Below, piece by piece: positions 24,101 through 32,535 of a stretch of DNA of 64,000 bases. Position numbers and translations under genes: made by a program. The stretch is taken from contig CAJZBQ010000023.1 of the NCBI GenBank assembly GCA_914767885.1, forward strand, positions 310,001 through 374,000, given 5' to 3'. How positions within the stretch are numbered: position 1 is the stretch's first letter; each line of letters begins with the position of its first letter. Below the pieces are notes generated by a model. It did no database searches. It was not told the origin of the DNA and saw nothing but the letters and a program-made list of their open reading frames with translations. Origin of the DNA: Blepharisma stoltei (lineage: Eukaryota > Ciliophora > Heterotrichea > Heterotrichida > Blepharismidae).

Positions 24101-25143
24101 AAGAAGAGGTCAGAAGATCTTTTAAGTACCCAGAAACTAAGTTCCATGAATTATGCTTAAAATTGTTAAAAGTTGACGCCACTAAAGAAATTGAAGCTGT
24201 CAAAGCTTCTTTTGTGGATAAAAAGTCATCATTTGCTCAGAGATTTCTTGCTCTGCTTGAAAGTGTTACTGGAGTAAAAGAGACAGAAGAAGTGAAAAAA
24301 GAAGAGGATGCAAAACAAGAAGAGCCAGCTGCTGCTGCTGCTCAAAAGCACGAATTTAAAGACAGAATTTTAGAGCTAAGCGCAGAAACAAACGAGGCAA
24401 TTGATAAACTCTACTCTGAGCTACAACACCAAGCTTTTGGTGGTTTTTCACAGCTTCTATCAGTACTCGGACTTACTGTAAACACCCTTGAAGACCTTAG
24501 CTTGACAGAAAACGAGCAAAAGCTCGCATTTTTACTACAAGTAATCGGCCATCATAAAACTCCAGATCGTAAAGAAGCCATAAACAACAACGCTTACGTT
24601 AATTCTTTTGACAAAGAAGCAAGCATTGCTTTTATCCAAAACTCCTATACAGCAACATTAAATAGAGAAGTCTTATCATTCAAATCTCAACTAATTGCCC
24701 AGCTTGAAGGAAAAGAAGCTCAGCAAAAGGCAACTACCTTTGCTATGACTGACGATCTAAACGAAGCAGCTGGACTTGTCCATGGCTTGCATCAAGGTGA
24801 CATTGGGTTCCCTCTATTCGCAAAAAGTTTAGCCATGGGTCATGTCCCTCATGTCATTGAAAAAATCAAAATGCTTGTTACAGGCCAGTACAGAGGAGTC
24901 AAGCTTATCATGGACACCCTAAAACTAAATCCAACATTTATAGAGTGGAAACCTAAGAAAAAATTCACCCACAAAATTTACCTCGCCCATAAGGATGAAG
25001 TCAGAAAAGAAGATTGGTTCGAAGCTTTCCCTCACCAAAGAGAGCACTTTGAGCACATTTTTATGAGAAGCAGCGGCACGTTTGTCCCGTACACGAAGCC
25101 AAGATCAAACTGTCGTGATAAGAGACATTTTAATAAGCCTTAA
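21153..25143 (+). CDS. Large vWA-domain protein, paralogue 1 (IESs and a retroelement inside)
   Basis: 1,021 residues after removal of one insertion (about 21854-22216) and IESs 22396-22476 and 22783-23263. An N-terminal von Willebrand A domain has a complete MIDAS: AVDKSGSMSG, the ASGGT loop and WLTDGQD. A second region (ALVYISENDLEDCKIEI) and a long helical part follow. A charged EEVKKEEDAKQEE linker leads to a C-terminal module (LNEAAGLVHGLHQGD, MLVTGQYRGVKLIMDTLK, a basic IEWKPKKKFTHKIY) ending FVPYTKPRSNCRDKRHFNKP. The frame and IES junctions are supported by alignment to paralogue 2 at 49439-53182. No signal peptide, so probably cytosolic. Function unknown; the family may be ciliate-specific. 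Confidence 0.88.
21854..22206 (-). mobile_element. Retroelement-like insertion R7 in vWA paralogue 1
   Basis: Flanked by GAGCTGTTTC (21844-21853 and 22207-22216). The left end shows TTAGCG-type repeats (a tail in reverse) and the body is GC-richer than the gene. Removing one duplication plus the element gives GGAVSYKVNVDKDG, the same length as the paralogue; a TA-to-TA cut (21858/22218) would add one Phe and is also in frame. Confidence 0.65.
22396..22476. other. 81-bp IES in vWA paralogue 1
   Basis: TTACTTTAG...GGAAATTA ends. Excision gives NFFDLVDLVTRF, aligned with EFKDLVLLVTNF of the paralogue. Confidence 0.9.
22783..23263. other. 481-bp IES in vWA paralogue 1
   Basis: The ends are TTACTCTATT...AGGGAGTTA, with an internal inverted TTGGTCAA / TTGACCAA pair and a CATGCATATGCATG palindrome. 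Excision gives ANKVSLRKNLEKKIAKE, matching AHKNILKRNLERKIARE in the paralogue. Confidence 0.9.
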
Positions 25144-25290
25144 AATAATCAGTCTTTAAGCGTCATTATTCATTTTTTATATGATTAATATTTTTTCAGC
25201 TATTTTTTGGCGAAATTCTCAGCATTTCCTTACTTTTATTTTTCACATAAAATCACATGTAACTAATATCAATTTTGTCGAAATTATGAA

Positions 25291-26394
25291 ATGGAAGGCA
25301 TAGAGGAGCATAAAGTTGCTTTCCAAAGCAATCTGAGACCTGAGCGTGAAATCATCGAAGAAGCTTTGAATTGAAAGCCTATTGACAACACTGACGATTA
25401 TAGAGTAGAAAATGCATACGCATATGGAGGAATTGCCCTTCTTGATAGTGCTGCATTGTCGAAAATGCGAAGCGTAGGAAAAGAAATCGTCAAAGAAATC
25501 GGCAGAAAAATCCTGAGTGGTCACCTCAACCTCACACAAATTTCCTTTCCTATTAGATGCATGCAGGCAAATACTGCTCTCCACAATACACTGAAAGGAT
25601 CTCTTATGAGCCCTCTGTATTTGAATAAAGCAGCAGCTACGTCAGATCCGTTGGAAAGGATGAAATTGGTAATTGTGTGCAGCATTTCGTCGTATATACA
25701 CACTTCAACTTTTCTAAAGCCTCTTAACCCTATTTTAGGTGAAACTTTGCATGCCCGACTGGAAGATGGTGGAGAAATGTGGGCGGAACAAACCAGTCAC
25801 CATCCACCAGTTTCCCACTTTTACATTGAGGGTCCTAATAAGAATTATGTGTGTCACGGCTATTATAATTATACAGCAAAAGCAGGGTTGAATTCTGTAA
25901 CAGTAAAATTTATGTAGATTACCAACGTTGGAAAAAAGGTTTTTCAATTCCCAGATGGGCAGATAATCACTCATAACTTGCCAAATGAACTATTCGCAGG
26001 GACGTTTTTCGGGACAATGAGACATGAAAGTTTAGGAGTTTTGGTATTTACTGATAATTTAAATAGATACAAAGCAAAGGTGGAGTTTGCGTTCAATAAA
26101 AACTTGCCAAGTGATTATATAAGTGGAGAAATTACTGATGTGCATGGGAATAAAATAAGTGAAATAAGTGGGACTTATTGTGGACATATTGAAATTGACG
26201 GCAAGAGATATTGGGATGCAAGACATATCAGACCATTTAGAATTGATTATGATATTATTCTGCCAAGTGATTCAGAAATCAGAGAAGACATTGTAACACT
26301 GAGAAGAGGCTTAGTTGACGAAGCGCAGGCTGCAAAGGAAGCTTTGGAGGTTCTACAGCGCCATGATAGAAAATTGAGAGGTTCTAAACATTAA
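25291..26394 (+). CDS. Oxysterol-binding-protein-related lipid transfer protein
   Basis: 362 residues with one 15-nt intron (25903-25917). The ORD fold signature WAEQTSHHPPVSHF is present (family motif EQVSHHPP), preceded by TFLKPLNPILGE, another strongly conserved ORP block, and followed by the YWDARHIRPFR region near the C-terminus. There is no PH, ankyrin or FFAT-bearing N-terminal extension, so it is a short ORP of Osh4 type. By family knowledge it carries sterols or phosphoinositides between membranes. One Trp (ALNWKP) is TGA. The start is the first ATG in the long frame. Confidence 0.93.
25903..25917 (+). other. 15-nt intron in the ORP gene
   Basis: GTAAAATTTATGTAG; splicing joins SVT to ITNVGKKVF and removes an in-frame TAG. 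Confidence 0.92.
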
Positions 26395-27087
26395 AGATTA
26401 TTAGGATAATAAGTCTTATTTTATTAATATTTGTGATAATAAAATAGATGAGTTTGGAAAATTATTTTATGTTAGATTCTTATATAAATTTTAATACTAA
26501 GAAATTTAGCTTTTGATTATGGATTCCATAACGCAATAAATTATATACTTGCGGAATAGAGTAATCAATTAAACTAATTAACCTATATGAAAATTATAAT
26601 TAAATGCTTACTGGAAATTATAATTATCAAGGATTTTACAAAACATACAGACAAAGTATTTGAAGATATAAAATTTGGAAAATAATATAATTATAGCTTG
26701 AGCTTCCAATTTCTTGTACTTATTTAATGGCTCCCAACGTAATTAAGGATTGATGGTTCGAAAAACACTTTTATTTTTAGGGATTTGAGGAAATTAAAAG
26801 GTTGTCAGTAGTAGGGCTACTTAGTCTATGATCAATGTTTGTTCAGTTACGAGATTTCCTTTGAAATATATGATATAGATGAAGCATTGGATAACTTATT
26901 GCAATTGTAGAAGGAGATTGATCTTGCTAAACCTAAAAATTAATTTCATTTAAAAATAGGCAGAATTCTGTTTGATAATACCTGCTATACAGGCCAAATA
27001 TAATGTAATTGTTAAAAATTTTATTTTAAAATAATTTACTTAACTTCCTTGCTATAAATGTCATATCTTGCCGATCTAAAAATATCC
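26395..27087. other. AT-rich spacer
   Basis: No gene supported. Around 26640-26940 a frame looks protein-like only if TAA/TAG were read as Gln; I do not accept it as coding. Confidence 0.5.
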
Positions 27088-27366
27088 TAATTCCCCCTCT
27101 GTTAGCAAGCAAAACCTTTGGAAAAATCCTTGAGTGAACAAAAATTTTTTATCAAAAAATAATTGACATATAAGTGATAATTAGTATAATGAAATCTCTG
27201 GCTAATTCTGTTTAATTTTAAACACTTGCATTTTAAAACATAAAAATTAAATTAATATCTACTTTCCAATTTTTAGAATTAGGATTTTTTAAATTTCGAA
27301 AAAAAATTTATTACAAAGAATAAAATTAACCAGCGAGCAAAATTTTTTTTGCTCATGGAGGGGAAG
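27088..27366 (-). mobile_element. MITE copy just upstream of the CDK start codon
   Basis: 279 bp, TA-bounded (CCTAATTCCCC...GGGGAAGTAAG). It ends 13 bases before the ATG of the kinase, so it lies in the 5' UTR or core promoter. Confidence 0.85.
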
Positions 27367-27379
27367 TAAGTATCTTATA

Positions 27380-28291
27380 ATGAGTACTTTCACGTTTGGT
27401 AACGATATTCGCCGTTTTCACCGAATTCAACTTCTCGGTAAAGGTGCCTACGGCAAAGTCTACAAGGCTCGAGATTCTCTCAACAATACATTTGTCGCCC
27501 TAAAGAAATCTTTAATCAGCATGGATGAAGAAGGCATTCCAACCAGCACTATGCGAGAAATCTGCCTTCTCCGCCAGCTTTCCCATCCTGGAGTTGTCTC
27601 TCTCTTAGACGTAATTATGACAGACAGTAGCCTATACCTTATTTTTGAGCTTCTTGATCAAGACCTCGGAACATTTCTTTCTTCACTCGACAATTTGCTT
27701 TCAGAAGAACAAGCAAAGCGCTTTCTATTGCAAATTCTTAAAGCCCTTTACTTCTGTCACTCCCGTCGTATAATTCACCGTGACTTGAAGCCTCAAAATT
27801 TGCTGCTTGACGCTAATTTAAATATAAAACTAGCTGATTTTGGGCTTTCCAGGATTTTTCAGATCCCAATGAGACCATCTACGACATCAGTCCAAACGTT
27901 ATGATACCGGGCCCCTGAAATATTATTGGGGTGTACTACATATACAACAGCTATTGATATATGGTCTATTGGATGTATTTTTGCTGAAATGGTAGCTGGA
28001 GTCCCACTCTTTCCCGGAACAAGTGAACATAATCAACTTTATGCGATTTTTAGAATTATGGGGACTCCTAATGAAGAAAATTGAAGTGGAGTTGGAAGTT
28101 TGCCGAGGTATTCGACAGACTTTCCAAAATGGTCAACAATTTTAATGAAAAATTTGTTTCCTAGAATTGCGCCAGAAGGGCAAGATTTACTTGAAAAAAT
28201 GCTATCAATGGATCCAAATAAAAGAATTTCTGCTTATGACTGCTTGCAACATGTAATTTTTATATAGCCATACTTCCAGGGAATGAATTAA
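27380..28291 (+). CDS. Cyclin-dependent-kinase-like protein kinase
   Basis: 298 residues, a bare kinase domain of CDK size. Seen: glycine loop [13 protein letters not shown], catalytic Lys in VALKK, a cyclin-binding helix PTSTMRE in place of [28 protein letters not shown] (W is TGA), [12 protein letters not shown], and the usual C-terminus DCLQHPYFQGMN. The last exon is reached through a 15-nt intron (28253-28267). An inhibitory Tyr is present in the G-loop (GAYG). The divergent PSTAIRE suggests a non-CDK1 member with its own cyclin. Expected role: cell-cycle or transcription control. Confidence 0.94.
28253..28267 (+). other. 15-nt intron in the CDK gene
   Basis: GTAATTTTTATATAG; splicing gives LQHPYFQG. 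Confidence 0.92.
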
Positions 28292-28397
28292 AGCTGCCTT
28301 ATTCAATAATATTTATTTTAGATTTAAGAGGGATTTTCTAAAATTCTGCTATTCAAAATTAAAATTTCGATGCGGTTTATATACTATTAATTAACAT

Positions 28398-29615
28398 ATG
28401 GAATCCAAAACTACCTATGAGAATTTATTATTAGAAATTGCTAAACAAGAGGAAACAATTGATGGCTATTTTAGAGAAGCAGAAGAACAAGGAAGTATTG
28501 ACCCAAACTTTGAAGAGTATCTTAATCAAGCAAAACTTGAGCTTCATAAGAAGCGTGAAGAGTTGCTTAAACGGCAAGAAATGACCAACAGTATTAGATC
28601 TCAGAGTCTTAAAATATCGAAAGAAGATGCAGAACCTGAAGAAAATTCACCAAAAATAAAGCGAGCAAGAACAGTCGAATTTGAGGAAAAAGTGAACCCG
28701 AAAAATAAATATCCTTTTTATTCGATCAAAAACATTGAGCTGCGAAAGCCAAATCAAAGATCGTCATCTACACTAATTGAAAACAGCCAAAATTCAAAAC
28801 CAATCCAGATTTTTAAAAAAATAAGCCGCACGAGAAGCAACAATACAAGTCCTTCTGAAAGAAGATATGAAGATAGCCCAAAGGAAGTTTTAAGTGAATA
28901 TATTGTTGATGATGTGTATACCCCAGTAATTCAAAAGAGAAAAATTCCAATAATAAAAGTTGACAAGTCTGTAGAAATAGAAGAAAACATCCCAGATTTA
29001 ATGCTGAAAAGAGCTATCAGTGATATTTCTAATATTTCAAGTTTTTTGAATGATAAAGATATTGGCGATAAATTAGAAACTTTACAATGATACAGAGAAT
29101 TAAAAAATTCTGCACATGAGAAAATGCTTGATCTAAAAGAGCAAATCTTAATGGAAAAAGAGAAGAAGCTGCAAACATTGATTGAGTACTTGCCTGGAGC
29201 AGCAAAAAATAATAATGAATGTTTGCCAGAAGTAGCGAAAAATAATAATGAATATTTGAAAGCTAAAAGCAAAGCAAATCTTCCACCTCTATCTCCTAAG
29301 AGAAATGAAGAAGTCCTTACTAAAGCAAAAACCTCCCCACATCCAAGGTCAAAGCAAGTGACATTTCAATTAGTTTCTCATAATAAAACTAGATCAGCTG
29401 GTAGTTCCCCTGATAATAGTTCAAATTATAATCCAAATTGCAAAGAAATGATTTCAAAAAATTCTCAAAATACCAAATCACAAAGTTTTATACCGTTAAA
29501 TAAAGAAGATAAATTTGTAAAAATTATATAGGCTGAATTAGTTAACGCATTGCCAGGTATCCCATCAGAAATTGCATCAAAGCTTGTGAAAGATATAAAA
29601 ATAACTCATATATAA
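28398..29615 (+). CDS. Coiled-coil, low-complexity protein of unknown function
   Basis: 400 residues with one TGA-coded Trp (LETLQWYRELK) and a 15-nt intron (29517-29531). An N-terminal acidic helix (about 1-75, LNQAKLELHKKREELLKRQE) is followed by a long charged, Ser/Asn/Lys-rich and probably disordered region. A second helix (LKEQILMEKEKKLQTLIEYL) includes two tandem repeats, CLPEVAKNNNE-like. The C-terminal short helix comes after the intron (ELVNALPGIPSEIASKLVKD). No recognised domain. It may be a cytoskeletal or basal-body protein, but this is a guess. Confidence 0.8.
29517..29531 (+). other. 15-nt intron near the 3' end of the coiled-coil gene
   Basis: GTAAAAATTATATAG; splicing joins EDKF to AELVNALPG. 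Confidence 0.82.
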
Positions 29616-29661
29616 AACATGAGTTTTCAATATTTAATAAAAATAGGATTTTGGTATATAA

Positions 29662-30234
29662 TTATAATAACCAAGAGTTTCTTGGGAGATCAGAAAGCGA
29701 ATATTTTTTATGGCAATTCACAAAGTCAACGTCATCTCTATAGCCAGCACAATAATAAGTCCCTTTCTTAAAGTCGAATTTTGGTCTCCCGCCACCACAG
29801 CTAGGGCATTTAGGGATAGCGCCAAGCACGACTCCATCAGCAATTCTTTCAGCCAGCTCATCTTTGGTCCCTGAAACCTTTTGATCGTTTTTCCTTAATA
29901 TTGATTTGAGCTCATCATTTGTTTTCCCTTTATATTCAATGATCAATTGCTTATACCTATCATATTGATCTGGTGTATAGCCTAAAATCTGAGGTGCTGC
30001 TTTCGGCTTTGCTTTTGCCTTTTTTGACTCTTTTTCCAATTGAGGAGGGGTTTGTCTTTTCTGATTTGCTTTGGCGGCCACTTTTTCCTTCTTTTTTTCT
30101 ACTTTGATTTCTTTTTTTACCTGCTTTGCTTTTGATTTTTTCTTGTCTGCTGATGCTTTTTCAGCTTTTGCAGACTTAGGAAGAGGCTTTTCTTTCTTGG
30201 ATTCTTGAGCCTTTTTATTACGAGTACTTACCAT
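29662..30234 (-). CDS. SAP domain plus PADR1-like zinc module protein
   Basis: 190 residues. A lysine-rich basic N-terminus (1-80, KKKSKAKQVKKEIKVEKKK type) precedes a SAP-like helix pair (TNDELKSILRKNDQKVSGTKDELAERI). A Cys-rich module follows (CPSCGGGRPKFDF, TYYCAGYRDDVDFVNC), resembling the PADR1/zinc domain next to the SAP-like fold in PARP1. There is no catalytic domain. By analogy it is a nuclear DNA- or chromatin-binding protein. The start is the only ATG before the basic stretch. Confidence 0.75.
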   Translation of the reverse strand: MVSTRNKKAQESKKEKPLPKSAKAEKASADKKKSKAKQVKKEIKVEKKKEKVAAKANQKRQTPPQLEKESKKAKAKPKAAPQILGYTPDQYDRYKQLIIEYKGKTNDELKSILRKNDQKVSGTKDELAERIADGVVLGAIPKCPSCGGGRPKFDFKKGTYYCAGYRDDVDFVNCHKKYSLSDLPRNSWLL

Positions 30235-30541
30235 TAATTTTATAGCAAATGAATGTGGCTTTAAATTTAAAAAATTGCTTTAACTCCCCATTAATCAAAA
30301 ATTAAATTTAACGCTTAAATAGATCAAAAATTCGTTTATAAATTAAATATATTAAAAATTATTTGATTATAATAAATTATATCAGAAGAGGATAAGAAAT
30401 TTGGGCTTTGGAAAAAAAATTACAATGTGAAAAATAGCCTTCACATTCTAAAATTATTAATTATTATTTCAATCTTATTTATTTGCATTATATGAATAAG
30501 AAACGAAAGATAAAAAATTTTAATTTTTTAACATTAAAATT
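30235..30541. other. AT-rich divergent promoter region
   Basis: It separates the SAP gene and the IQ-motif gene, which point away from each other. Nothing else seen. Confidence 0.5.
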
Positions 30542-32404
30542 ATGTTTAATGAAACTCAAATACGAACACCATCCCCGACATTTATGCTGTCCCACCCTAA
30601 CCCTGCATCATCAAAGGCTTGACATGGGTCGTCTTATTCATTTTCCAGCACAGCAGTAAATTTTCGAAGCTTTTCTCCAGAAAAAGATTGTCATATCTCC
30701 CTTCACCGAAAAAATCTTGATTTTCAGCTTACCTCTATAAAGAAGCGGCTGAAAAAGCAAAAAGAAGCTTTGCATTCAGTCCAAAATTCAATAAAAAGAA
30801 AAGAAGAATGAACAGCAATCATGATAGAAAACTTGCAAAAACACAACGAACAAAATCTTTTATATGAGAAATCTGCAATAATAATCCAAAAGCACGCAAG
30901 GCGATTTTTAATAAAGCAGAAAATTGACCCTATAATAATGATCAAAAGGCAAAACGATGCAAGTTATAATTTATCTGATATGAAAATTCATGCTGATGTA
31001 TGCTTATTTCATTTAGGTGAGAAAACTGAAAATTCTGCAATAAAAATACAAAAAGCCTACCGAAAGCATGTAATTAGAAAAAAATTAAGAATTTTCCAGA
31101 TATGTTTTGATCTTTATTGTCAAGATAAAAAAGAGCAATCTTTGCGATTTCTTAGAAAATCATTTCGAGTCATAATAGCAAAATTAAGAGTCAAATCATT
31201 AATTTTCGAAAAATTCAAAAAACAAAAACTAAAAGAGATAAGAGAAAACTTGGCAATTTTTTCTATAAAATCATATTGGAAACATAGAAAATTTACATAT
31301 AAAATAATGAAAGATAAAATTTCAAAATATAAGCAAAAAAAAATTGCAATGCAGAATAAAGAAATGTATCAAAAATTTTTATTGAGTTTGGCCAAAGAGA
31401 AAATAAAAGACCCTAATAGCCCGACAAGCCCAAGAAGAATTTTAGGGTCTGACAGATATGACTTAACTTAACTTTACTTAAATTTGCTTTAAAGTCTTCC
31501 AGCTTGATATCTCCGCACGCTTCCGAGGACCCCAAAACCTGCTTGCCAATCTTGGGCCTCTTCTCCCACGGCCAAGGCTAGCACGCTCTCCGCTGAGTTT
31601 CGACGGGTTAGGAGAGACTCCACCTTGCATATGCTTCACGTCATGTCGGCTGCTATGAAGGCAAAGGTTAGCCCGATGCCTTCTAACGGCCGCCTGTAGG
31701 TACAGCGACACCCAGGAAAAAAAAAGCTGTGACCCTCCGGAACCGGCAGGGAAAGAACTCACGGCCGAAAAACCATCCGGATAATTAAAGCTTTGACTGG
31801 AGTGACCACCAGCTGACTCCCAAAGTTTACCCACCCCATACGGCAGCTCTAGGCATGCTAGGGTTAGAGTTGAAGGGCTGAACCTTGATTTAGGCTATAA
31901 AGCCACTTTTGCGCCAAAATGGTGGGATGTCGTCGAAGACCTATTTTGTCACCACCACATTTTAATTGTGGCAGATATGAGGAATATGATGAGGAAAGTA
32001 CCATAAACCAAGATGATTTATTAAACAAGGATTCTGAAGATGTTTTTAAAGAGGCAAGAAGAATTCAAGCACTGTTAGAAAAAAAAATAAAAGAAAAAAT
32101 AGCATTAGGAAAACTTTCATATTCAGTGAAGCCTTTAAAGGTCTCTGACGTAAAATCAAAAACAAAAGAAAACCAACTGAGAAATATTTTTGAGCGAACT
32201 TTTAATAAAAAGAGGAATAATTATAGAAGCTCTACTGCTTCTTCTAACGCAAGGGGAAGAATTTTACCGAGAGAGCACACACCAAAGATGAGAACTACAT
32301 TAATGACTCCAGTTCCAAGATTAGGGCATAGACATGCTGGTAGTGAAATTTTGCCTCCTATACAAACCCCACCGTTAATGTACACATCTTATATTTATCC
32401 TTAA
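30542..32404 (+). CDS. IQ-motif, calmodulin-binding-type protein split by a retroelement
   Basis: 447 residues after removal of 31457-31975. Two Trp codons in the first 100 residues are TGA (KAWHGSS, KEEWTAI). IQ motifs: AIIIQKHARRFLIKQK and AIKIQKAYRKHVIRKK, with a looser third (SIKSYWKHRKF). The rest is basic and helical. Without excision the frame stops at GSDRYDLT. With it, GSDRYEEYDEESTINQDD continues to a Pro/Arg-rich tail ending YTSYIYP. Role inferred from family: calmodulin or centrin binding, possibly cytoskeletal. Confidence 0.85.
31462..31971 (-). mobile_element. Retroelement-like insertion R8 in the IQ-motif gene
   Basis: Flanked by CAGATATGA (31453-31461 and 31972-31980), extended by TGR on the left. 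Its tail (TTAAG units when reversed) is at the left and its 5' end (ATTAAAATGTGGTGG reversed) at the right. The duplication contains a TA, and TA-to-TA removal (31457-31975) keeps the host frame. Confidence 0.82.
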
Positions 32405-32535
32405 CCACAGTTTGATATTTCTATCAAATGAGTTATCACAATGAATTAATTTCAATTTTTCTCTGATTTATAAAAATAATGTCAGCAAAATCTTTTGCAA
32501 GTTTCGTTAATTAAATAATCTACTATATACACGTT

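Noticed and set aside
26640-26945. A protein-like frame if TAA and TAG are read as glutamine
   Set aside because: With TGA already sense, reading TAA/TAG as sense leaves no stops at all, so openness proves nothing. Clear genes here end at TAA/TAG, and no conserved motif is visible. A decayed gene or chance is more likely.
31478-31834. 118-codon minus-strand frame
   Set aside because: It lies within R8 and has no recognisable domain. It could be an element ORF, but I cannot support it.
31919-31975. Apparent N-terminus MVGCRRRP of a separate gene
   Set aside because: These codons belong to retroelement R8; the following codons continue the IQ-motif gene after excision.
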